DNA of 64,000 bases. Source: Gammaproteobacteria bacterium. Lineage in GTDB: Bacteria; Pseudomonadota; Gammaproteobacteria; Pseudomonadales; Halieaceae. Below, one piece after another: positions 28,338 through 37,405 of the stretch. The stretch lies in NCBI GenBank assembly GCA_024742415.1, contig JANSYN010000012.1, positions 1 through 64,000 on the forward strand, in the 5' to 3' direction. The notes under the pieces were generated by a model. It saw only the letters and a program-made list of their open reading frames with translations, was not told the DNA's origin and ran no database searches. The number at the start of each line of letters is the position of its first letter. The stretch's first letter is position 1. The position numbers and the translations under genes were made by a program.

Positions 28338-29435
28338 GTGGGTATCGATCATCACCGCATAAAAATACTGCCAAATGAGATACGCAACGTATTCGCCATC
28401 TGGTTTATCCGGGTGCTTAGATTACTTGGTCGTAACCGCCCCAGATCCGATATCGCCTATATGCTGGTAGAGCATCCCGTAATACTTCCCTTTTTACTCA
28501 ACGCAAGAAGGGCGTTTTCGATGTCGATAGACTTCGTCAGGCCAGGCGAAGATTTCAGCAGTTACCGCAAGGTCATTATTCCAAATGGAATGTGGCCGAT
28601 CGTTGCCGATGCAACAAACAGCATTCCCAGGGAAAAGAGAATTTACTGCGAGATTGGCTTTCTGCCACAAACAAAAAACGTTTACTTTGACACGGAGGGG
28701 GTGCACGGTCACTCATCCATACGCACGGCCGCACTCCCCGAACTGGGCGCGCCGGAAAAAAAACACCTGGATGCTGCGCGCGAGGCCTTCAAACGACAGA
28801 ACTTTGTGCGAGTAAAATGGGACTCGGTGGATTTATCTGACGAGAACCACGAGCAAGCGGCTGATGCGTATGATTTCGACTTCTACTTCGTACCGTTGCA
28901 GCTGGCAAGGGACACGGCGTTTGCCCTGTGTCCGTTTGACAGCAACCAGGAGATCATTGATTACGTACAGAGAGCGATGCCTGATGCACGACTGATCTTC
29001 AAGACTCATCCACTCGACCCGCAGCCAGGATACACAGTGAACGACAAGAACATCCTGCTGCCTCCACAGAACAAGGATCTTCGCCAACTGCTGTTACGGT
29101 GCCAGGCCGTTATTGCCTCCAATTCAACAGTCATCCTCGAGGCACTAATGCTGCACAAGAAGTGCGCTACTTACGGTATCGGGTTCACTACCAATCACCA
29201 CGTGACACTCGAATGCCATGAAGAACTGGACGAACTCCGAAGCATCGGGCAATGGCAGCCGGACTGGGAGAAGGTCGACAGGTTCCTGTGGTTGCTGCTC
29301 GAGCGACAGGTTTCCATAGATTTTCGAACAGACAAGAAAGAGAAGGACAAGCTGGCGCGCATTTTCAGACAAATGGATTTGATCAAAGAACGTGGTGCGC
29401 CGACCCAAGACAGTACACACCTGGTTGGCAAGTAA
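28338..29435 (+). CDS. Capsule polysaccharide synthesis protein, KpsC/KpsS-like glycosyltransferase
   Basis: About 365 aa. A GGAGAG Shine-Dalgarno at 28325-28330 sits seven bases before GTG 28338; ATG 28308 is a possible earlier start without a good ribosome site. FYFVPLQLARDTA, LIFKTHPLDP and ASNSTVILEALMLHKKCATYG match the pattern of Capsule_synth proteins, whose characterised members transfer beta-Kdo. No KpsM/T export genes are present. The divergent region to tagD is AT-richer than its surroundings and holds a short CCAGCT/AGCTGG palindrome (28193-28205). Family assignment is moderate; donor sugar unknown. Confidence 0.65.
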   Translation: MGIDHHRIKILPNEIRNVFAIWFIRVLRLLGRNRPRSDIAYMLVEHPVILPFLLNARRAFSMSIDFVRPGEDFSSYRKVIIPNGMWPIVADATNSIPREKRIYCEIGFLPQTKNVYFDTEGVHGHSSIRTAALPELGAPEKKHLDAAREAFKRQNFVRVKWDSVDLSDENHEQAADAYDFDFYFVPLQLARDTAFALCPFDSNQEIIDYVQRAMPDARLIFKTHPLDPQPGYTVNDKNILLPPQNKDLRQLLLRCQAVIASNSTVILEALMLHKKCATYGIGFTTNHHVTLECHEELDELRSIGQWQPDWEKVDRFLWLLLERQVSIDFRTDKKEKDKLARIFRQMDLIKERGAPTQDSTHLVGK

Positions 29436-30908
29436 ATGCGCAGCAACACGGATTACTTTTTTGCCAACATGGCCCGGCTGGTAACGGGCAGCACGATAGC
29501 GACTGTTATAAGCATTCTTAGCCTGCCGGTATTGACTCGATTATTCGACACCAGCGTTTTTGGGCTGTATGCCATGTTTACCTCGCTTGCCAGCATCATC
29601 GGTGTACTTGTCTGTCTTCGTTATGAACCCACCGTCGTACTGCCCGATGTCGACACGGATGCTGTCGTACAGTGGCTCATTTGTCTTGTTTTCGCATGCC
29701 TCTTCGCTGTTGTACTGGCAGGCGGTCTATTTAGTACCGGTGCAATCGGCCTGATCGGCACACAAACCGATTGGCCACTCTTACTGATCTATTTGCTACC
29801 CGTCTATCTACTGATTCACGGCGTCAATCTGGCGGAATCTGCCTGGCACAACCGTTTTTCGAACTACCGCAGCCTTGCAGTAGCTTCCGTGATCTATCAA
29901 GCGTTTCTTGCGATTGCCGCAATTGTCGCCGCGCTCTTTGGTTTCAACTCGGCTGCGACTCTGGTGCTTGCATTCATCGGCGCACGAGCCATTGCAGCGC
30001 TGTTTCTCAGCACCCAGGCGACACCCATTCGCAGGCGCTCAATACTGACAAGCCTTGATCGCCGCGCCGTTGTGCACGGTATCGTTCGGTATCGTCGTTT
30101 CCCGCTCTTTGGACTGTGGTCTGCCCTGCTCTCTATGGCATCCTGGCAGCTACCTGTGCTGCTCCTGGGTGTATTTTTCTCTCCTGCCATCGCAGGATTG
30201 TACCTCCTGGGTTTCAGAGTCCTGCAGGTTCCAATGAAGCTAGTGGGCAACGCAATGAACAAGGTGTTTCTCCAGCAAGGCAGCAGAGCCAACAGGGACG
30301 GCAACCTTGCGCGACTGGTTGAAGGGCTGTTTGTCGAGATCGTTAAGGCGACGCTGGTGCCTCTTGCCATCGTGGCGATGGTAGCGCCTGATCTTTACGC
30401 ATTAGTGTTTGGCGCGGAATGGCGCGAAGCCGGGCGCTATACGCAGATTCTTGCGCCGTGGGCCATTCTTTGGTTTCTCACCGGCCCGTTCACGGGGCTT
30501 TTTTCGATCCTCGACAAGCAACCCCTGCAACTCTACTGGAACATCCTCAACTTTGGCCTGCGCCTGGCCGCGATTGTTACGGGAGCGGCCACTGGAGATG
30601 CCCTGCTTACTATTGCACTGCTGTCGATAGCGGGCGTCATCACCTATTCCATCAAGCTGCTACTCACGTTCCGGCTGGTCCAGTTGCGACCTCGTCAAGC
30701 ACTAGCAGCGAGCCTTCGCTATCTCGTAATCGCGCTGGTCGCTGTCGTTATGCTGGTTGTCATACATCTGATCGTAGAGAGTCAAGTGCTTCTGCTGTCA
30801 CTCGCGCTTGGAATCATAGCCGCCTATCTCGCCCTTACCTATTGGCAGTACATCCTTACGCTCACTGAACAGGCGTTCGGAGAAAGTAACCAGGACAGGA
30901 AGTCGTGA
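29436..30908 (+). CDS. Wzx-like oligosaccharide flippase
   Basis: 490 aa, about 12 membrane spans distributed along the whole chain. The N terminus (ANMARLVTGSTIATVISILSL, then PVLTRLF) is the familiar opening of polysaccharide-biosynthesis (MOP superfamily) flippases. Would move lipid-linked glycan across the inner membrane. It starts directly after the stop of the KpsC-like gene and ends with an ATGA-type overlap on the next gene, so the four genes from here are tightly coupled. Confidence 0.88.
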   Translation: MRSNTDYFFANMARLVTGSTIATVISILSLPVLTRLFDTSVFGLYAMFTSLASIIGVLVCLRYEPTVVLPDVDTDAVVQWLICLVFACLFAVVLAGGLFSTGAIGLIGTQTDWPLLLIYLLPVYLLIHGVNLAESAWHNRFSNYRSLAVASVIYQAFLAIAAIVAALFGFNSAATLVLAFIGARAIAALFLSTQATPIRRRSILTSLDRRAVVHGIVRYRRFPLFGLWSALLSMASWQLPVLLLGVFFSPAIAGLYLLGFRVLQVPMKLVGNAMNKVFLQQGSRANRDGNLARLVEGLFVEIVKATLVPLAIVAMVAPDLYALVFGAEWREAGRYTQILAPWAILWFLTGPFTGLFSILDKQPLQLYWNILNFGLRLAAIVTGAATGDALLTIALLSIAGVITYSIKLLLTFRLVQLRPRQALAASLRYLVIALVAVVMLVVIHLIVESQVLLLSLALGIIAAYLALTYWQYILTLTEQAFGESNQDRKS

Positions 30909-32734
30909 CCTTGGTAAAAAGAGTAAGCTCGATCAAGCACACGCTGAAGTGCAGATTTGTTCAATCTGCAAATGTTATCTTGCGCCTGCCAAAACGTACT
31001 ATGCGGCTTGCTGTTCTCGTTGCCCGCGCGGCACTTCCAGTTGGGGCCAGGCGCTGGGGAAACAGGTGGCTGGAATCTCCTGTAGGACGCGCCCGACGAT
31101 ACCTTGCAAAAGGCCAAACCATCGACAGCTTCTTTGCGACGCTGAATCAAAGAGAGGTCCGCTACGTCGTGCTGAGATGGTTCGAAACGCTTCCCGACGT
31201 TGCCACACATGAAGATATTGACCTGCTGGTCGCAGATGAAGATTTATCCAGAATCGAAGATCTATTTGGCACAGACGATCAAGCGCAGACCTTTGATGTC
31301 TATTCGGCCTCGGGAGTTTCAGGCTCAACGTATCTTGGCATGCCATACTATCCACCGGAGCTGGCACACAACATTCTTGATAGCCGATGCTGGTATCGTG
31401 ACCGCTTCGCTATCCCTGATCGCCAACATCACTTTCTGAGTCTTGCCTATCACCTGCTTTTTCACAAGGGGTCTCTCTCGGCAGACCACGACTACATCTG
31501 CGCACTGCAAGGCCTCTGCCCTGCGGGGCAGCTTGATGCACTCAATGATTTTGATGCGCTCTATGCATACCTGGACAGTGTGGGTTGGGTACCTGAGCTC
31601 GACACTCAGAGGAAGCTCGCCCGGCGCTCAGGTTACTTGCGCAAAAGACTGACAACTTCTGAGACATTGGAATCTCCCGGAGACATGATGATCTTCATTG
31701 TCCGGGACTGGGCGAGCCACAAAGATCGCCTGACCAGAATTGTCGAGATGCTGCGCAGTGTACCGCTGGAGGTCATGCATCTGTGGGTATTCGAAGAGCA
31801 GGCGAGAACGCTGGCAAAACAGGCGATTCGCGGCGGTAACTGGGGAAGAGGCCCCTATACCACCAGTGGTGGGGACCCCTATGCCATGATCGTTTGTTTC
31901 GACTATCACCCACAACCACCTGACGGACAAATGCTGGAAGACTTTCCCTATCTCGGCAATGCTCACTACCTGGTTAAACAGCGTATACGCGACCACCTAA
32001 ACCAATGCGTTCTGACGTTCAGGCAGGCAAATTGTCTTCATTCAGCCGATGACGAACAGGAAGCCTACCGCTACCTGACAGCCGTCTACCCCGATCGTGT
32101 CGCCACGGTGCGCCATGAAGTTGCCAGGCGCGCAACGTATTTCGACGAGCCCTACCCCGTGCAGGCGCTTCTGCAAACCCATAGAACACGGGCAAAGGTA
32201 GAGAAAATCGACTTTAACGGGCGACTGGCAATAAAGAAAACCTTCAAGTACGGAAACGCAGCATACCTGGAGCGTGAAGTACTGGTGCATTCCCGGTTAT
32301 CCGGTTGCCTACAAGCGATACCGCCATTGCTCGCGCACGGTGATGATTATCTTATACTGCCGTGGTATGAGGATGAACTGTCCAGACTCAATACAGCTGC
32401 CCGCCATGCAAAACTGCGCGAGATGGGAGAGCAGATCGTCGAGATACTCCGCTTTTTCTACGAGCAGGGCTACGCATTGATCGATTTTCATCCCGGCAAC
32501 CTTCTGTACTGTGAAGAACACGGCCTGAAGGTGTTTGATTTTGAGTTTCTGTATAGGTACCCACGCATACCAGCGCACTTTGATCTGGCATTTGATATCA
32601 AGGGCGTCCCCACGGATTTCGATGGCGACCTGCCTAGCGGGCATCGCGGCAAAGGACGTACGTACAGGAACACGTGGCAGCCTGTTATCGGGCCACTGAA
32701 TCGCTACGCATCAGTAGAAGCTCCGCCGCGATGA
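30905..32734 (+). CDS. Three-part protein: nucleotidyltransferase-like, NDK-like and protein-kinase-like domains
   Basis: 609 aa. Residues about 70-200 look like a nucleotidyltransferase: RYVVLRWFETLP followed by HEDIDLLVADED, an h-D-h-D-h-hV strand with two Asp. Residues about 258-400 follow the order of nucleoside diphosphate kinase: strand MMIFIVRDWA, helix with RIVEMLRSVPLEVMHLWVF, then TTSGGDPYAMIVCFD, then NCLHSADDEQEAYRYL, where His379 aligns with the phospho-His of the NDK motif NxxHxSD. Residues about 430-560 are kinase-like: AIKKTF (Lys), LEREVL (Glu), LIDFHPGNLL (catalytic Asp and Asn) and VFDFEF in place of DFG. All three active sites look intact. Role unknown; in context it may prime or phosphorylate a glycan, or feed nucleotide donors. 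Confidence 0.7.
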   Translation: MTLVKRVSSIKHTLKCRFVQSANVILRLPKRTMRLAVLVARAALPVGARRWGNRWLESPVGRARRYLAKGQTIDSFFATLNQREVRYVVLRWFETLPDVATHEDIDLLVADEDLSRIEDLFGTDDQAQTFDVYSASGVSGSTYLGMPYYPPELAHNILDSRCWYRDRFAIPDRQHHFLSLAYHLLFHKGSLSADHDYICALQGLCPAGQLDALNDFDALYAYLDSVGWVPELDTQRKLARRSGYLRKRLTTSETLESPGDMMIFIVRDWASHKDRLTRIVEMLRSVPLEVMHLWVFEEQARTLAKQAIRGGNWGRGPYTTSGGDPYAMIVCFDYHPQPPDGQMLEDFPYLGNAHYLVKQRIRDHLNQCVLTFRQANCLHSADDEQEAYRYLTAVYPDRVATVRHEVARRATYFDEPYPVQALLQTHRTRAKVEKIDFNGRLAIKKTFKYGNAAYLEREVLVHSRLSGCLQAIPPLLAHGDDYLILPWYEDELSRLNTAARHAKLREMGEQIVEILRFFYEQGYALIDFHPGNLLYCEEHGLKVFDFEFLYRYPRIPAHFDLAFDIKGVPTDFDGDLPSGHRGKGRTYRNTWQPVIGPLNRYASVEAPPR

Positions 32735-33846
32735 AAGCTTCTGCACACTTGTCCGAGCGCTCTGCGAAAGCCAACGGTAGCGGCAAACTGCTTTCGTTTG
32801 TTATCGCAGCCTATAACGCCCAGGAGACACTGGCCCAGTGCATTGCCAGCATTACGAATCAGGGCGTGGAGGCGATCGAGATTGTGTGCATTGACGATGG
32901 TTCCACAGACCACACCGCCAGCGTGCTGGCAGACATCGCAGAAAGGGATTCAAGAGTCGTTCCAATTCAGCTGCCCCAAAACCAGGGTGCCCCTGTTGCC
33001 CGAAACACCGGGCTTGGAATCACACGCGGCGAATTCGTGGCATTCATGGATGCAGACGACGAGCTGATTGAGGGTTCCTTGCAACTATTGCTGAACGAGG
33101 CTCTGGACAGTGGCTGCACCGCGATAAAAGGCACCATGCTGGTGGACCGCGGGGACGGACGACCAACAGCGCACAAGTTGAATCAGAAGGAAAGCTATGC
33201 GCAGACAGATTTGGCCTCGTGCCCGGCCATTCAGCATCTGTATCAATACACTACCTACCTGTTCAGGCGTACCGTGCTGCTGGAGAACGAACTGTACTTT
33301 GACGAGAGTCTGCGTAACTTTCAGGATCCCGAGTACCTGTCGCGCGTGTTGCCAAGGTGCGCTCATATACGGATTACCCTGATACCAATCTACCGCAGGC
33401 ATATTCGCGAGGGATCCATCATCAGCAGTGTCTGGGGGTACGAGAACTATCTTTCACTGGCAAGAGGCGCAGTGAAAGTTCTGGATAACCTTCGTAAGGC
33501 AGAGATTGCATGTGCGGAGCCTACCCTGGCCACGTTTATTACCTGGTGGTACAAGTTCGAATCCATGACTGAGGTGCTTTCGAAAGCGGAGTGCCTGCGG
33601 GTTTACGCTGCCATGCAGCCTTTGTGCGACCAGGTTTCGCCTGCACTGGCTGTGTACGGCGCTTCAAAGGCTAGCGCTCTGCATGCCATGCAACTCTTGA
33701 AGCAAGGCAGGTTCGAGGATTGTTATCGCTTAATGGTGCAATCCAGTAAACTCCATAACCGCCTTCCAAGAAGTCTCGTTAAACCCATCGAGCTGTTGCG
33801 CCTGTTAAAATTCAGGTTGTTCGAAGCAAAGCCAGTGGAACCATGA
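32731..33846 (+). CDS. Glycosyltransferase family 2 protein
   Basis: 371 aa GT-A inverting glycosyltransferase. LSFVIAAYNAQETLAQCI opens the Rossmann-like fold, DDGS and the DxD motif MDADDELIEGS bind the nucleotide sugar, and RRHIREGSI is typical of capsule GT2s. Starts at ATG 32731, overlapping the previous stop by ATGA; upstream in-frame codons belong to the previous gene. Acceptor unknown. Confidence 0.88.
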   Translation: MKASAHLSERSAKANGSGKLLSFVIAAYNAQETLAQCIASITNQGVEAIEIVCIDDGSTDHTASVLADIAERDSRVVPIQLPQNQGAPVARNTGLGITRGEFVAFMDADDELIEGSLQLLLNEALDSGCTAIKGTMLVDRGDGRPTAHKLNQKESYAQTDLASCPAIQHLYQYTTYLFRRTVLLENELYFDESLRNFQDPEYLSRVLPRCAHIRITLIPIYRRHIREGSIISSVWGYENYLSLARGAVKVLDNLRKAEIACAEPTLATFITWWYKFESMTEVLSKAECLRVYAAMQPLCDQVSPALAVYGASKASALHAMQLLKQGRFEDCYRLMVQSSKLHNRLPRSLVKPIELLRLLKFRLFEAKPVEP

Positions 33847-34811
33847 TCGCATCACCGCCATGCCCAATCTGCCATAGCAATGACTGGAAGGTATTTGCCC
33901 AGAAGGACTACGTACGGCGGGCCTTGCCAGACAACAGTTACGACGCCATCCGCCAGGACGTGCTGTTTGATCTATGGTTTGCCGGAGCGGAAGAGATCCG
34001 ACTGCAATCGATTGGCTGCACAAGGTGCGGCTTCTTTTGCTATAGCCCCAGGCCGGATGAGCAAGATCTTGCGCAAAAGTATGCGTACATCAACAATCAC
34101 GAGTCGGGGAGCAAAGAAATCTACACCCCCCGTGCCAGCGACAAGGCCAGGGCCAGGGATCTCTTCACCTACACGCAAGCGTTGTTGCAAACAACTCCGG
34201 CACGGATCATTGACTACGGTGGTGGTGACGGCAGATTACTGGGCAAGTTTGTCGAGCAGGGGCATGACTGCTCAGTCATAGATTTCACCAACAAGACGAT
34301 TCCGGGTGTCACATACGCCGGCACAGATCCGCTACAGGTCCAGACAGGGCACTATGACCTGGTGACCTGCAGTCACGTCATAGAGCACATCGCAGAGCCT
34401 GTAGCTACCTTGCAACACTTGAAGGAGCTACTTGCCGACAGCGGGCATATCTACATCGAAGTACCCAGTGAGATATGGATCAAGGCTCCACCGAAGATCG
34501 ACCCTGTGACCCATATCAACTTTTTCACCAGGGATTCCCTGCATACGCTGATGACCAAAGCGGGTCTGGACGTTGTCAGTTGTCGCTATCATGCATTTAC
34601 ACGACCCAATGGCCTGATCGGGATTGCCGTGAAGGGCATCGCCAGAAAGCCTGCCACCGGCCAGGAAACTAGAGCGCATGCGTATTTCGGCTTACGCGAA
34701 GTAGAGCGCATGCTTTCGACTTCGCTGTGGGACCGCTTCCTGAGAATCGCAAGGCATCCCCGCATGCTGCGCAACCTTCTGCCAAAGGGCACCAAAGCCA
34801 AGACACCCTGA
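33843..34811 (+). CDS. Class I SAM-dependent methyltransferase with N-terminal zinc ribbon
   Basis: 322 aa. An N-terminal Cys pair CPICHSND plus CTRCGFF (about residues 7-15 and 59-65) forms a zinc ribbon of the kind found in sugar C-methyltransferases and related capsule methyltransferases. The Methyltransf_23 domain has IIDYGGGDGRLLGKF and VTCSHVIEHIAEP. Start overlaps the GT2 stop (ATGA). Last gene of the polymer operon. A C-methyl or O-methyl modification of a sugar is the likely job; the type cannot be decided. Confidence 0.82.
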   Translation: MIASPPCPICHSNDWKVFAQKDYVRRALPDNSYDAIRQDVLFDLWFAGAEEIRLQSIGCTRCGFFCYSPRPDEQDLAQKYAYINNHESGSKEIYTPRASDKARARDLFTYTQALLQTTPARIIDYGGGDGRLLGKFVEQGHDCSVIDFTNKTIPGVTYAGTDPLQVQTGHYDLVTCSHVIEHIAEPVATLQHLKELLADSGHIYIEVPSEIWIKAPPKIDPVTHINFFTRDSLHTLMTKAGLDVVSCRYHAFTRPNGLIGIAVKGIARKPATGQETRAHAYFGLREVERMLSTSLWDRFLRIARHPRMLRNLLPKGTKAKTP

Positions 34812-34923
34812 TGCCTGGGCCGGCGGCAGTCAGCGACTGCAAAACTGACAGAACCGGTGGTGTATGCTAGCCTTTGCGGCGTTAGGCGCGCATCGAAAAA
34901 CCACACTCACAGAGTTTAAATCC

Positions 34924-35166
34924 ATGGCAACACGCAAAAGCCAACCCAACTTCGCTGAGGTTCTGGCAGAACTTGAAGCGCTGGTGGAAAAGCTTGAGAA
35001 CCAGGACACGTCGCTTGAGCACAGTATGGAGGCGTTTGAAAAAGGCATTGCACTGACGCGAAGCGCGCAGAAGCTGCTTGACGACGCAGAACAGAAGGTC
35101 CTGCTACTGACGCAGAACGATGAGGGCAAGGCAGACCTGTCACCTGCTGAAGATGACCAACACTAA
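34924..35166 (+). CDS. xseB: Exodeoxyribonuclease VII small subunit
   Basis: 80 aa, the usual size. FAEVLAELEALVEKLE followed by SLEHSMEAFEKGIALTRSAQ is the three-helix XseB signature. Binds XseA to make the single-strand-specific exonuclease VII. Its stop lies 14 bases inside ispA, a conserved overlap in gammaproteobacteria. ATG 34924 is the only sensible start. Confidence 0.94.
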   Translation: MATRKSQPNFAEVLAELEALVEKLENQDTSLEHSMEAFEKGIALTRSAQKLLDDAEQKVLLLTQNDEGKADLSPAEDDQH

Positions 35167-36079
35167 GGCGCCGGCAGCCGTCGATTTCATGGCGCAGTGC
35201 CATGATCGGCTGCAGAACTTCATTGATCGGCAAGACGTGCTGGGGCTGGCCCCGTGGAACGTCTCCCCCGCACTTCAAGCGTTTCGTGAGCCGTTAAATT
35301 ATTCACTGAAAAATGGTGGCAAACGCATCCGCCCGGTGCTGGTTTATGCCGCCGCACAGGCGCTGCAGCAGAAGCTGGAAGATATCAGGGCCCTGGACTA
35401 CGCCGCACTTGCTGTAGAGCTTGTCCATACCTACTCACTTATCCATGACGACCTGCCCGCAATGGACGATGACAGTCTAAGGCGGGGACGACCCACACTG
35501 CATAAAGCCTATGACGAGGCCACCGCCATTCTGGCTGGCGATGCCTTGCAGGCCCATGCCTTCGAGTTGCTGGCAGATACACCTGATGTGGACAGCTCGC
35601 GAAAAATTATGATGTTGAAAACGCTCAGCGCAGCCGCTGGGCCTATGGGGATGGTAGGTGGCCAGTTTATCGATATTCAATCCACAGGGCTGAGTGTATC
35701 GCTGGAATCGCTGCAGACCATGCACGCGTTAAAAACCGGCGCACTGATCAGGGCATCCTTGAATCTGGGCGGTATCGCAGCAGGGGGTTCTGCAGCGGAG
35801 CTGGATGCGCTGGACAACTACGGACGCCAGATCGGCCTGGCGTTCCAGGTCGTCGACGATATTCTTGATGTAGAGAGTAGTACCGCCACACTCGGCAAGA
35901 CGCAAGGTAAAGACGTACAGGATAACAAACCAACCTACGTGACACTCATGGGCATTGAGAACGCACGACAGGAAGCGGACAGGTTGCTGCAGGGCGCCCT
36001 GGACAGCCTTGATGCACTGCAGAGTGACGCATACACCTTACGTGCGTTGGGTCGCTACATCGTGGCCAGAGACAGGTAG
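35153..36079 (+). CDS. ispA: Farnesyl diphosphate synthase (geranyltranstransferase)
   Basis: Condenses DMAPP/GPP with IPP to farnesyl diphosphate. 308 aa from ATG 35153. First aspartate-rich motif DDLPAMDDD (with LIHDD before it), second DDILD, plus NGGKRIRPVL for IPP binding. Overlaps xseB. It converges with ribA on the other strand, leaving nine bases between stops. Functionally linked with dxs, now separated from it. Confidence 0.96.
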   Translation: MTNTKAPAAVDFMAQCHDRLQNFIDRQDVLGLAPWNVSPALQAFREPLNYSLKNGGKRIRPVLVYAAAQALQQKLEDIRALDYAALAVELVHTYSLIHDDLPAMDDDSLRRGRPTLHKAYDEATAILAGDALQAHAFELLADTPDVDSSRKIMMLKTLSAAAGPMGMVGGQFIDIQSTGLSVSLESLQTMHALKTGALIRASLNLGGIAAGGSAAELDALDNYGRQIGLAFQVVDDILDVESSTATLGKTQGKDVQDNKPTYVTLMGIENARQEADRLLQGALDSLDALQSDAYTLRALGRYIVARDR

Positions 36080-36088
36080 AGCCGCAGT

Positions 36089-36685
36089 TTAGTCCTTCTG
36101 GCCAAACATGTGACCGAGCTTGCCGGCCTTGGTACGCAGGTACTTTTCATTGTGCGGATTGCTGTCGGTATGCAGGGTAATACGCTCTGCTACTGTCACG
36201 CTCAGGGCCTCCATCGCTGCCACTTTGCGCGGATTATTGGTAATCAGTCGAACCGACGACACACCCAGATGCTCGACCATGGGGCCCAGCATGCTGTAGT
36301 CCCGCATATCGGCGCCGAACCCCAGCTGTTCGTTGGCCTCAACAGTATCAGCGCCCTCATCCTGCAATTTGTACGCCTTGATTTTGTTCAACAGCCCGAT
36401 GCCACGACCTTCCTGGCGCAGGTAAAAGATGGCTCCCCTACCCTGGCTGGCGATCGCCTGCATCGCAGCCCTGAGCTGATTACCGCAGTCACAGCGCAAG
36501 CTGAACAAGGCGTCACCGGTCAGGCACTCTGAATGGATTCTCACCAGCAAGGGCTCATCGCCGCTGATATCACCCATGGTGAGTACAACGTGCTCCTTGT
36601 TGTTTTCGGCGTCTTCGAAGCCGTGCATATCGAAGTCGCCCCACTGCGTGGGCAGCCGGGAAGATTCTATGTAACGTACCGACAC
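36089..36685 (-). CDS. ribA: GTP cyclohydrolase II
   Basis: GTP to 2,5-diamino-6-ribosylamino-pyrimidinone 5'-phosphate, first step of riboflavin synthesis. 198 aa beginning at GTG ([23 protein letters not shown]). All three zinc cysteines are present in [17 protein letters not shown], and the catalytic region [16 protein letters not shown] is intact. This matters because the cyclohydrolase half of the RibBA encoded at 39923 lacks them; this gene must carry the activity. Confidence 0.96.
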   Translation of the reverse strand: MSVRYIESSRLPTQWGDFDMHGFEDAENNKEHVVLTMGDISGDEPLLVRIHSECLTGDALFSLRCDCGNQLRAAMQAIASQGRGAIFYLRQEGRGIGLLNKIKAYKLQDEGADTVEANEQLGFGADMRDYSMLGPMVEHLGVSSVRLITNNPRKVAAMEALSVTVAERITLHTDSNPHNEKYLRTKAGKLGHMFGQKD

Positions 36686-36749
36686 ACGGGATATCCGTCA
36701 GAAAAAGGGGGGCTATTCTAGCAGTAATCGCAAGGTCTGGGCGAGCGCG

Positions 36750-37394
36750 CTATTGCACGCTGGTCAGGGTGAGCATGCCGTCGTTCTCGGCCATATTGAA
36801 GTGCTTCAGGAAACTCATGCCCAGCAACACGATGGAGGGGAAAGACCCTTCCACTATTGAGGCCTGCACATTGTTGATCTGTACCCCACCAATGCTCACC
36901 GAATTGAGGGTGACAATGCGCGTATTGGCGATGCCACTGGCGGTAGATGCCGTCGAGGGGGTGCCGCTGAAATAATCGATGCCCAGCGTATCTGCATGAT
37001 CCTCGCTCATCGACACCAGAGTGGCACCGGTATCGAGCATGACCGTTATGCTGCGCCCGTTGATCAACGCAGTAGTGACATAGTGGTTGCTGGCATCACG
37101 CGGGATCGTCACAGCGTTCTGCACGGCCGCCTCATACACGGTACCCACGTGCTGCGTCAGGCCATGCACCACCCGCTTGCCGTCAACCTCAAGGGTGACC
37201 GAGGCCGCACCGGAAGACACCAACGTCACACCTTTATAAGTTTGACCGACTTTCATCATTTTGCGCTGGCCATCGATGTTTAACACGGCGGCATTGGGCA
37301 TCAGCCCTTCCACCTTGATCTGTGGTGCGCCAACCGCATGCGGTGCAAACCACAGCATCAGGGAAACAAGCAACAGTAATTTTCGACCCGCCAT
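36750..37394 (-). CDS. Retropepsin-like aspartic protease family protein (clan AA)
   Basis: 214 aa. N-terminal signal (LLLLVSLMLWFAPHAVGA, cleavage after VGA). The C-terminal half has the retroviral-type active site VMLDTGATLVSMS, the flap region and LLGMSFLKHF. The N-terminal part carries a short TIGR02281-like beta domain. Probably a periplasmic single-lobe protease working as a dimer. ATG 37394 was chosen because the signal peptide starts there; an in-frame extension is not family-like. Confidence 0.88.
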   Translation of the reverse strand: MAGRKLLLLVSLMLWFAPHAVGAPQIKVEGLMPNAAVLNIDGQRKMMKVGQTYKGVTLVSSGAASVTLEVDGKRVVHGLTQHVGTVYEAAVQNAVTIPRDASNHYVTTALINGRSITVMLDTGATLVSMSEDHADTLGIDYFSGTPSTASTASGIANTRIVTLNSVSIGGVQINNVQASIVEGSFPSIVLLGMSFLKHFNMAENDGMLTLTSVQ

Positions 37395-37405
37395 GTAAAA
37401 GACCT

